DNA of 20,800 nucleotides from an uncultured Curtobacterium sp. GTDB lineage: Bacteria > Actinomycetota > Actinomycetes > Actinomycetales > Microbacteriaceae. This document shows, piece by piece, positions 6,975 to 13,378 of this stretch (positions are counted from its first letter, which is position 1; every line of letters begins with the position of its first letter). The notes beneath the pieces were generated by a model. It made no database searches, was not told the DNA's origin, and saw nothing but the letters and a program-made list of their open reading frames with translations. The position numbers and the translations under genes are program-made. The DNA lies in assembly GCA_913774725.1 (NCBI GenBank), contig CAJYIG010000209.1, positions 1-20,800 of the forward strand, given 5' to 3'.

Positions 6975-9182
6975 TCACCGACGCTGGGTCGGCGTGGAGC
7001 CGGTCATCGGCCCGGTGAACGATCCGGCCTCGGCTGCGGCGAGTCCGGCGCGGGCCTCGAGGTCGGCCTCGGCCGAGGGCGCGGAACCGTCCTCGTCGTC
7101 CGACGACGACCCGTTGGCGGCGTCGTGCTGCTCCTGCAGCGCCGAGCGCTGGCGGAGCGGCGGCACCCGGAAGAACCACGTGAGCACGAAGGCGAGCAGG
7201 ATCACGCCGAGTCCGACCCAGTAGATCGTCACCGACGAGGCGTTGAAGCCCGCCATGAACGGCCGCGTCAGACGGCTGTCGGCACCCGTGAGGAACGACG
7301 TGTCGTTCGTGCTCGTCGCCGCGGAGTCCGAGCTGGCGCCGTCGTCGATCTTCTCCGCGAGCGCCGGCGTGAGCTCGTCGACCCAGTACGCGCGCTGCGA
7401 GGCGTTCGACCAGTCGACGGTCACGGTGCCGTCCTGCACGCTGGCGTGGGCCTGCTCCGCCACGGCCTCGAGGGCAGCGGACTCGGCGGCCGGGGTGGCC
7501 GCAGCGACCTGCTGGTCGATGACGCCCTGGGCGGCTGCTGCGGGCACGGTGCCCGCGGCGACCTGCTGCTGCACGGCTGCGGTGACCTGCTGCGTGACGG
7601 CCTGGTCGGCCGCCTGCTTCGCCTGCGCCGACGCGTCGTCGAGCTGCGACTGCACGGTCTGCTGGAGCGGAGTGGTGATCGGCGCCCAGATCTTCTCGAT
7701 CGCGCCCTGGTTCGCCGGCTTGCTCGCGACGGAGGGGTCGAGTGCCGCGGACAGCGCCGGCTTGAGGTCGGCCTGGTTCGCGGTGGCGCTCAGGATGTTG
7801 TTCGGCATCACCGAGAACAGGATCGACAGGAGCACGGCGGTGCCGAGCGTGCCGCCGATCTGCCGGAAGAACGTGGCCGACGACGTGGCGACGCCCATGT
7901 CACGGGCCTCGACCGAACCCTGGGAGGCCAGGGTCAGGGACTGCATGACCGAGCCGAGCCCGAGCCCGATGAGGAACATGCCGATCATGAGGAACCAGAG
8001 GGGCTTGTCGATCGTCATGAAGGTCAGGACGACGTATCCGGCCGACACCAGGAAGGTGCCGATGACCGGGAAGATCCGGTAGCGGCCGACCCGGGCGACG
8101 ATCTGGCCCGAGGTGATCGACGCGATCATCAGGCCGCCGACGAGCGGCAGCGTGGCGAAGCCGGACTCGGTCGGGGTCAGGCCGACGACGATCTGCAGGT
8201 AGAGCGGGATGGTCAGCATGGCGCCGAACATCGCGAAGCCGACCAGGAAGCCGATGACGGTCGCCATCGAGAACGTGCCCGACCGGAAGAGCTTCAGCGG
8301 GATGATCGCCGCGTCGCCCATCTTCGACTCGACGAGCAGCAGCGCGACGAGTCCGAGCGCGCCGATCACGTAGCTCGCGATCGCGGCGGGGGAGCCCCAG
8401 CCCCAGGTGCGGCCCTGCTCGGCGACGAGCAGCAGTGGCACGAGGGTGACGATGACCGCCGCGGCGCCCCACCAGTCGACCTTCGGCTTGTCGCCTGTGC
8501 CGTGCACCTTCGGCAGGTGCAGGAACACGATCACCATGATCAGCGCGGCGACGCCGATCGGGACGTTGATGAGGAGCACCCAGCGCCAGCCGGTGATCCA
8601 GAGGATCTCGGACGACCCGGCGAGCAGGCCACCGATGAGCGGGCCGATGACGGACGAGATGCCGAAGACGGCCAGGAAGTACCCCTGGTACTTCGCGCGC
8701 TCACGCGGGGCGAGGATGTCGCCCATGATCGCCAGCGGCAGCGACATGAGCGCGCCGGCGCCGACACCCTGCACGGCGCGGAACGCCGCGAGCATGAGCA
8801 TCGAGGTGGACATCGAGGACAGCACGGCGCCGAGGATGAACACGACGATGCCGAAGATGTAGAGCGGCCGACGGCCGAAGATGTCGGAGAGCTTGCCGTA
8901 GATCGGCGTCGCGATGGTCGACGTGATCAGGTACGCGGTGGTCACCCACGCCTGCTGGTCGAGACCGTGCAGGTCGTCGCCGATGGTGCGGATCGCCGTG
9001 CCGAACACCGTCTGGCCGAGGGACGACAGGAACATGCCCGCCATCAGGCCGTAGATCACCAGGAGGATCTGGCGGTGCGTCATGAGCGGCTGCTGGCCGG
9101 GTGTGCCGGACACTCCGGGCGCCGCGTCGGCCCCGGCGCCGTGGCGGCCGGGCTGCACCGAGACGGGTGCGGTGGCGGTCAT
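6975..9182 (-). CDS. DHA2-family (EmrB/QacA-type) MFS drug exporter with long external loop
   Basis: 735-residue proton-driven multidrug exporter with about 14 membrane segments. Motif A is visible as GKLSDIFGRRP (96-106) and motif C as GISSVIGPLIGG (174-185). TM13 ends near 459 (LLSILFSV) and TM14 is 652-671. Between them lies an unusually long loop of ~190 residues, Ala/Gln-rich and probably coiled coil at 505-585 (QSQLDDASAQAKQAADQAV and similar), expected outside the membrane. A 64-residue acidic tail follows TM14. The ATG at 9180-9182 has AAGGAG 4 bases upstream. DHA2 proteins usually have 450-550 residues; the extra length is the loop and tail. Substrate unknown. Confidence 0.92.
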   Translation of the reverse strand: MTATAPVSVQPGRHGAGADAAPGVSGTPGQQPLMTHRQILLVIYGLMAGMFLSSLGQTVFGTAIRTIGDDLHGLDQQAWVTTAYLITSTIATPIYGKLSDIFGRRPLYIFGIVVFILGAVLSSMSTSMLMLAAFRAVQGVGAGALMSLPLAIMGDILAPRERAKYQGYFLAVFGISSVIGPLIGGLLAGSSEILWITGWRWVLLINVPIGVAALIMVIVFLHLPKVHGTGDKPKVDWWGAAAVIVTLVPLLLVAEQGRTWGWGSPAAIASYVIGALGLVALLLVESKMGDAAIIPLKLFRSGTFSMATVIGFLVGFAMFGAMLTIPLYLQIVVGLTPTESGFATLPLVGGLMIASITSGQIVARVGRYRIFPVIGTFLVSAGYVVLTFMTIDKPLWFLMIGMFLIGLGLGSVMQSLTLASQGSVEARDMGVATSSATFFRQIGGTLGTAVLLSILFSVMPNNILSATANQADLKPALSAALDPSVASKPANQGAIEKIWAPITTPLQQTVQSQLDDASAQAKQAADQAVTQQVTAAVQQQVAAGTVPAAAAQGVIDQQVAAATPAAESAALEAVAEQAHASVQDGTVTVDWSNASQRAYWVDELTPALAEKIDDGASSDSAATSTNDTSFLTGADSRLTRPFMAGFNASSVTIYWVGLGVILLAFVLTWFFRVPPLRQRSALQEQHDAANGSSSDDEDGSAPSAEADLEARAGLAAAEAGSFTGPMTGSTPTQRR

Positions 9183-9202
9183 CGAACTCCTTTTTCGTAC
9201 TG

Positions 9203-9231
9203 TGTAACTTTGCAGACCGCGCAACGATACA
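9203..9231 (-). promoter_or_regulatory. imperfect inverted repeat, probable TetR operator of the MFS gene
   Basis: TGTAACTTTGC (9203-9213) and GCAACGATACA (9221-9231) are complementary at 9 of 11 positions around a 7-base centre. The element covers the predicted -10 box and start site of the exporter gene, an ideal place for repression. The repressor is probably encoded at 6266-6856. Confidence 0.6.
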
Positions 9232-9252
9232 TCCGATGGTTCCGGAGTGCAA
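9224..9252 (-). promoter_or_regulatory. promoter of the MFS exporter gene
   Basis: On the - strand, TTGCAC (9252-9247) and TATCGT (9229-9224) are separated by 17 bases. This places a start site near 9217, about 35 bases before the ATG. The -10 lies within the inverted repeat. Confidence 0.55.
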
Positions 9253-9262
9253 CTAAATACGC

Positions 9263-9310
9263 GACGGACGGGAGGCGCGTCGCGGCCCCGTCACGCACCT
9301 CCCGTCCGTC
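9263..9310. repeat. long palindrome (GGGAGGC family), copy B, in a divergent intergenic region
   Basis: Arms 9263-9275 (GACGGACGGGAGG) and 9298-9310 pair perfectly. After one mismatch the stem continues for 4 more pairs (GCGT/ACGC). Unlike copies A and C it lies between divergent genes, 10 bases upstream of the exporter's -35 box, so it is not the terminator of either neighbour. Confidence 0.75.
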
Positions 9311-9353
9311 CACAGCGCACCCGACGGCGTCAGCGGACGTCCGCCGTCCGAGG

Positions 9354-9359
9354 TACCGT
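9354..9359 (+). promoter_or_regulatory. possible -10 box, helicase gene (leaderless?)
   Basis: TACCGT ends 6 bases before the helicase ATG at 9366. No Shine-Dalgarno sequence is at normal spacing. This fits a leaderless mRNA, but no good -35 box is visible. Confidence 0.3.
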
Positions 9360-9365
9360 TTCCGC

Positions 9366-11240
9366 ATGAGCACGGACACCGCCACCACCACCGAGACCAC
9401 CGACGAGGGGCCCGTGGTGACCTTCGCCGACCTCGGCCTGAGCGACCCGGTGCTCAAGGCCGTCAAGGACATCGGCTACGAGACCCCCTCCGCCATCCAG
9501 GAAGCGACGATCCCGACGCTGCTCGAGGGGCGCGACGTCGTCGGCCTCGCGCAGACCGGTACCGGCAAGACCGCCGCGTTCGCGCTGCCGATCCTGTCCC
9601 GCATGGAGTCGGGCAGCAAGGTGCCGCAGGCCCTCGTGCTGTCGCCCACCCGCGAGCTCGCGCTGCAGGTGTGCGAGGCGTTCGAGCAGTTCGCGTCGCA
9701 CATGAAGCACGTGCACGTCCTGCCCGTCTACGGCGGCCAGGCGTACGGCGTCCAACTGTCGGCCCTGCGTCGTGGCGTCGACGTCGTCGTCGGCACGCCC
9801 GGTCGCATCATGGACCACCTCGCCAAGGGCACGCTCGACCTGTCCGAGCTGAAGTACCTCGTGCTCGACGAGGCCGACGAGATGCTCAAGATGGGCTTCG
9901 CCGAGGACGTCGAGACGATCCTCGCCGAGACGCCCGACGACAAGCAGGTCGCGCTCTTCTCGGCGACGATGCCCGCGCAGATCCGTCGCATCTCGCAGCA
10001 GTACCTGACCGACCCGTCCGAGATCACGGTCAAGACCAAGACCAAGACCGCCGCGAACATCACCCAGCGGTACCTCATGGTGTCGTACCCGCAGAAGGTC
10101 GACGCGCTCACCCGCATCCTCGAGGTCGAGGACTTCGAGGGCATGATCATCTTCGTCCGCACGAAGAGCGAGACCGAGACCCTGGCCGAGAAGCTCCGCG
10201 CTCGCGGGTACGCCGCCGCGGCCATCAGTGGTGACGTCGCCCAGGCGCAGCGCGAGCGCACGGTCAACCAGCTCAAGTCGGGCAAGCTCGACATCCTCGT
10301 CGCCACCGACGTCGCCGCCCGTGGTCTCGACGTCGACCGCATCACCCACGTCGTGAACTTCGACATCCCCGTCGACATCGAGTCCTACGTCCACCGCATC
10401 GGCCGCACCGGTCGCGCGGGCCGCAAGGGCGACTCGATCAGCTTCGTCACCCCGCGCGAGCGCCGGCTGCTGTCGGCCATCGAGCGCCACACCAAGCAGC
10501 CGCTCGCGCAGATGCAGCTCCCGACGATCGAGGACGTCAACGAGACGCGCCTGAGCCGCTTCGACGACGCGATCACCGCGGCGCTCGAGCAGCACGACCG
10601 CATCGAGAAGTTCCGCGACGTCATCGCGCACTACGTCCGCAACCACGACGTCCCGGCAGAGGACGTCTCGGCTGCGCTCGCGGTGGTGGCACAGGGTGAC
10701 TCGCCGCTGCTGCTCGACCCGAACGAGGACCAACTCCGCAACCAGGTCGACCGCGACGGTCGTCGTGGTGAGCGCCGTGACCGGGACGACGACCGCGGTG
10801 GCCGTGAGGACCGCGGGCCGCGCCGTTCGCAGCCGATGACCGCGTACCGCATCGAGGTCGGCCGACGGCACCGCGTCGAGCCGCGCCAGATCGTCGGCGC
10901 GCTCGCGAACGAGGGCGGACTGCGTCGCGACGACTTCGGCGCGATCCAGATCCGACCGGACTTCTCGATCGTCGAGCTGCCCGAGAGCATGGACCCCGGT
11001 GTGCTCGACCGCCTGTCGGACACCCGGATCAGCGGGAAGCTCATCGAGATCAAGCCGGACCGCCGCGGTGGTGCCCGTCGGTACGACCGTGACGACCGGG
11101 GTCCGCGTGGCCCGCGTCGTGACGACCGTGGTCCGCGCCGCGACGACGACCGTCCGCGCCGCGACGACCGGCGTGATGACCGGCGTGATGACCGTCCTCG
11201 CTACGACGACGACCGCCCGGCGCGCAAGCCGCGCCACTGA
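9366..11240 (+). CDS. DEAD-box ATP-dependent RNA helicase (DeaD/CsdA-like)
   Basis: 624-residue helicase that unwinds RNA duplexes, expected in ribosome assembly, mRNA decay and cold adaptation. Motifs run in order: Q motif (GYETPSAIQ, 37-45), I AQTGTGKT (62-69), Ia PTRELAL (94-100), GG, Ib TPGR (144-147), II DEAD (168-171), III SAT (199-201), IV IIFVRTK (261-267), V ATDVAARGLDV (313-323), VI HRIGRTGRAGR (343-353). Residues ~490-565 are a DbpA-type RNA-binding domain (YRIEVGRRHRVEPRQIVGAL...IVELPE). The last ~55 residues are Arg/Asp-rich RDD/RGP repeats. An RD-rich linker (461-487) separates the helicase core from the RNA-binding domain. All catalytic motifs are intact. Confidence 0.97.
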   Translation: MSTDTATTTETTDEGPVVTFADLGLSDPVLKAVKDIGYETPSAIQEATIPTLLEGRDVVGLAQTGTGKTAAFALPILSRMESGSKVPQALVLSPTRELALQVCEAFEQFASHMKHVHVLPVYGGQAYGVQLSALRRGVDVVVGTPGRIMDHLAKGTLDLSELKYLVLDEADEMLKMGFAEDVETILAETPDDKQVALFSATMPAQIRRISQQYLTDPSEITVKTKTKTAANITQRYLMVSYPQKVDALTRILEVEDFEGMIIFVRTKSETETLAEKLRARGYAAAAISGDVAQAQRERTVNQLKSGKLDILVATDVAARGLDVDRITHVVNFDIPVDIESYVHRIGRTGRAGRKGDSISFVTPRERRLLSAIERHTKQPLAQMQLPTIEDVNETRLSRFDDAITAALEQHDRIEKFRDVIAHYVRNHDVPAEDVSAALAVVAQGDSPLLLDPNEDQLRNQVDRDGRRGERRDRDDDRGGREDRGPRRSQPMTAYRIEVGRRHRVEPRQIVGALANEGGLRRDDFGAIQIRPDFSIVELPESMDPGVLDRLSDTRISGKLIEIKPDRRGGARRYDRDDRGPRGPRRDDRGPRRDDDRPRRDDRRDDRRDDRPRYDDDRPARKPRH

Positions 11241-11304
11241 CGGCCGCCCAGCGCGCACGCCGCGCCACTGACGACCCCCTGGCGCGCAGGGCGCTCCACT
11301 GAGG
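11219..11304 (+). repeat. three imperfect 31-bp tandem repeats over the helicase stop codon
   Basis: A 24-base unit of the type GGCGCGCAAGCCGCGCCACT plus GACG occurs at 11219-11242, 11250-11273 and 11281-11304, each followed by a 7-base spacer (period 31). Copy 1 is coding and ends across the helicase TGA. Copies 2 and 3 lie downstream and are increasingly diverged. This looks like a slippage-born duplication of the gene's 3' end. Confidence 0.75.
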
Positions 11305-11465
11305 TCCGCGGGGGAGGCTGCCCTGGCGGGTCCGCGCCCCGACCGCGTGACCGGCGCGGTCGCGAGGTCGACCACAGGTGCGAGTGCGGGGACCTGCCGG
11401 GGGCGGGTCGCGCCTCCCGGCCGGTCTGTGCCTCCCGGCCGGTCTGTGCCGTCCGCCCGGCCCGT
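11305..11465. other. non-coding gap with an 18-bp tandem duplication
   Basis: I see no gene in this GC-rich gap between the convergent helicase and epimerase genes. CCTCCCGGCCGGTCTGTG occurs twice in direct tandem (11413-11430, 11431-11448), followed by a degenerate partial copy (CCGTCCGCCCGG). Each unit has the self-complementary core CCGGCCGG, so it could contribute to termination of the convergent genes. Confidence 0.6.
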
Positions 11466-12395
11466 TCAGGCAGCCAGTCCGTCGACGGTGCGCCGGCAGA
11501 CCTCGTCCCACGGCGTCGGACCGAACCCGAAGTGCGCGCGTGTCGCCGCATCGTCGACGACGTAGGGAGCCGACCACTGGTAGCCGAGCTGCGCGACCTC
11601 CCGCATGAAGGGGGCCACCGTGCCGACGGTGCGGAGCAGGCCCATCGGCAGTGAGCGGACCCGCACGGCGGGGCGTCCGGCCGCCCGGAGCACGTCGGTC
11701 AGGACCTGCTCCTGGGTCCGCGGCGCGTTGGTCGGCACGATCCACGTCCGACCGTGCGACCGCTCGTCGTCCGCGGCGGCGACGAGCAGGCGCGCGACGT
11801 CGCCGACGTCGGTGTACGAGTGCGGCTGGTCGGATCGACCGAGCACGGTGACGGGCTTCCCGCGCAACGCGGTCGGCAGCACGCGGGTGACGTGCCCGTT
11901 GGCCCCGATGCCCGGTCCCACGTAGTCCGAGCCGCGGACCTCCACCGTGCGGATCCGTCCGTCCTCGTGCGCGGCCAGGGCATCGGCCCACATCCGCGCC
12001 CGCAGGACGCCCTTGTGGTCGGTCGCGGCATCGGGCAGGTCCGCGTGCATCGGACCGTCGACCGGGCCGTACGGGTACAGGTTCCCGGTGATCGCGTACA
12101 CGGCGCCGGTGCGCTCGGCGGTGGTCAGGAGCGAGGACGCCAGCGGTGGCCACACCCGCTCCCACTGCGTGTAGTCGCCCGGGTTCGCGCAGTTGTGGAG
12201 CGCGGCAGCGCCGTCCGTGACGGCGGTCAGCGCGTCCGCGTCGGCGGCGTCGAGTCCGACGTGCCGGACGCCGGGCAGTCCGGTGTCGCGCCCGGAGCGG
12301 GTGACGACGACGACCTCGTCGCCGCGCTCGGACAGCAGCGCCGCGGTGTGGCGGCCGACCGGGCCGGCTCCGACGACGACGTGGTGACGGGACAT
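11466..12395 (-). CDS. NAD(P)-dependent epimerase/dehydratase-like SDR protein
   Basis: 309-residue cytoplasmic Rossmann-fold protein of the extended SDR (NAD-dependent epimerase) type. The N-terminus MSRHHVVVGAGPVGRHTA carries the dinucleotide-binding glycine motif. Later typical elements are the acidic residue in VGLDAADADAL, NLYPYGP near residue 108 and VRGSDYVGPG near 157. The catalytic YxxxK is not obvious: after YPYGP, the expected helix reads HKGVLRARMWADAL, so the active site may be degenerate or act differently. The ATG at 12393-12395 has AGGAGG 4 bases upstream. It is divergent from a TetR-type gene, with twin operators between them, and is its probable target. Substrate unknown. 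Confidence 0.85.
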   Translation of the reverse strand: MSRHHVVVGAGPVGRHTAALLSERGDEVVVVTRSGRDTGLPGVRHVGLDAADADALTAVTDGAAALHNCANPGDYTQWERVWPPLASSLLTTAERTGAVYAITGNLYPYGPVDGPMHADLPDAATDHKGVLRARMWADALAAHEDGRIRTVEVRGSDYVGPGIGANGHVTRVLPTALRGKPVTVLGRSDQPHSYTDVGDVARLLVAAADDERSHGRTWIVPTNAPRTQEQVLTDVLRAAGRPAVRVRSLPMGLLRTVGTVAPFMREVAQLGYQWSAPYVVDDAATRAHFGFGPTPWDEVCRRTVDGLAA

Positions 12396-12413
12396 GGTTC
12401 CTCCTGAGTTCGG

Positions 12414-12428
12414 GAGAGCAGTGCTCTC
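12414..12428. promoter_or_regulatory. operator 1 for the divergent TetR/epimerase pair
   Basis: GAGAGCAGTGCTCTC is a perfect palindrome around one central base. It lies directly downstream of the predicted start site of the epimerase gene. A 14/15-identical copy lies 49 bases away. Confidence 0.75.
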
Positions 12429-12435
12429 GGAACTC

Positions 12436-12464
12436 ATCATGCGGCCTTGCGGTGGCAATCGCAA
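12436..12464 (-). promoter_or_regulatory. promoter of the epimerase gene
   Basis: On the - strand, TTGCGA (12464-12459) and CATGAT (12441-12436) are separated by 17 bases. Operator 2 touches the -35 box and operator 1 follows the start site, so the promoter is bracketed. Confidence 0.55.
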
Positions 12465-12477
12465 GAGCAGTGCTCTC
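12463..12477. promoter_or_regulatory. operator 2 (copy of operator 1)
   Basis: AAGAGCAGTGCTCTC differs from operator 1 at one base and keeps the GAGCA-N-TGCTC palindrome. A further half-site TGCTCTC (12490-12496) sits just upstream of the TetR-type gene. Confidence 0.7.
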
Positions 12478-12514
12478 GTTTGTGGTCGGTGCTCTCTCAT
12501 GGCACGCTGGAGGC

Positions 12515-13264
12515 ATGGCGGAGAAGGCGAGGACCGCGCGGACCCTGGCGCGGGAGGCCGTGCACGCGAGCATCCTCGCGGCTGCGCGCGCCCGCCTCAC
12601 CGAGGAGGGGCCGGCGCAGCTGAGCCTGCGTGCCGTCGCGCGGGACGTCGGCCTGGTGTCCTCCGCCGTGTACCGGTACTTCCCGAGCCGCGACGACCTG
12701 CTCACCGCACTGCTCGTGCTCGACTACGACGAGCTCGGTGCCGCCGTCGAGGCGGCCGAGGCGCCGGTCGACCGCGCCGACCACGTCGGCCGGTGGGTCG
12801 CCGCCTGCCGGGCTGTCCGGCAGTGGGCGATCGGCCACCCCGGTGACTTCGCGCTCCTGTACGGCTCGCCCGTCCCGGGCTACGTCGCGCCGCAGGACAC
12901 GATCGAGCCAGCCTCGCGCACGACCCACGTGCTCGTCCGCGTGGTCACCGACGCGTGGGCGGACGTCGACGGGTCGGAGCTGCCGCCGGACTGGAGGCTC
13001 GGTGCGGGGCCGCCGATCGGCGCGCGGCCCGGGGCGCCGGCCTCCATCGCCGACGCGGTCACGTACACGCGGGCGCGCGGCTTCCACGGCGACCCGTCGC
13101 CCGAGGTCGTCCTGCGGACGGTGATGGCCTGGACGACGGTGTTCGGCGTCCTGTCGTTCGAGCTCTTCGGCCACGCGGTCGGCTCCGTGACCGATCCGGA
13201 GGCGTACTTCGACGAGGTGGTCGTCCGCCTGGCGCACGACCTGGGGCTGGCGGACCCCCGCTGA
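12515..13264 (+). CDS. TetR/AcrR family regulator with WHG domain
   Basis: 249-residue one-component repressor. Residues ~12-65 are the TetR HTH: AREAVHASILAAARARLTEEG, then LSLRAVARDVGLVSSAVYRYFPSRDDLLTAL with the usual V-Y-R-Y-F-x-S-R end. The C-terminal part contains WAIGHPGDFALLYGSPVPGY (~residues 107-126), the hallmark W..HP...L.YG.P.PGY of the WHG (TetR C-terminal) family. The ATG at 12515 is preceded at 1-base spacing by GGAGG, too close for normal use, so a leaderless start from a -10 near 12504-12509 is possible. Two palindromes and a half-site between it and the divergent epimerase imply autoregulation and control of that gene. Confidence 0.92.
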   Translation: MAEKARTARTLAREAVHASILAAARARLTEEGPAQLSLRAVARDVGLVSSAVYRYFPSRDDLLTALLVLDYDELGAAVEAAEAPVDRADHVGRWVAACRAVRQWAIGHPGDFALLYGSPVPGYVAPQDTIEPASRTTHVLVRVVTDAWADVDGSELPPDWRLGAGPPIGARPGAPASIADAVTYTRARGFHGDPSPEVVLRTVMAWTTVFGVLSFELFGHAVGSVTDPEAYFDEVVVRLAHDLGLADPR

Positions 13265-13265
13265 G

Positions 13266-13324
13266 CCGTTCTCATCCCCCGATCGGGGCGTCTGGCTGAC
13301 AGCGACGCCTGCCTGCGGTAGACA
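13266..13324 (+). promoter_or_regulatory. promoter and upstream element of the GT2 operon
   Basis: CCGTTCT (13266-13272), eight bases, GATCGGGG (13281-13288; part of palindrome CCCCGATCGGGG at 13277-13288). Then -35-like CTGACA (13296-13301), 17 bases, and -10-like TAGACA (13319-13324). The upstream two-block element and CTGACAGCG are also present before the GH16 gene (2952-3001). Confidence 0.5.
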
Positions 13325-13378
13325 GGGCGGTACGGCGCACTCACCCAGCGCTGTCCGGCCGCAGCAGGAAGGACGCCG

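Noticed and set aside
11160..11225. Repetitive GATGACCGGCGTGATGACCG-type DNA as a possible CRISPR or mobile repeat.
   Set aside because: It encodes the RDD-rich C-terminal tail of the helicase. The repeats follow the codons and have no spacers.
6672..11240. A single + strand open frame of about 1,520 codons ending with the helicase.
   Set aside because: The part before 9366 is antisense to the MFS and TetR genes and has the Arg/His/Glu-rich composition of a shadow frame. The helicase has its own ATG and a normal family N-terminus at 9366.
9330..11375. Long - strand open frame of about 680 codons opposite the helicase.
   Set aside because: It is the antisense shadow of the DEAD-box gene, with low-complexity Leu/Asp/Arg/Val composition and no recognisable domain. 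The sense frame has every helicase motif.
13277..13288. CCCCGATCGGGG as a terminator of the TetR gene.
   Set aside because: The palindrome has no loop and the stem would be too short. It overlaps the two-block element shared with the GH16 promoter, where the left half is not palindromic, so a regulatory role is more likely.
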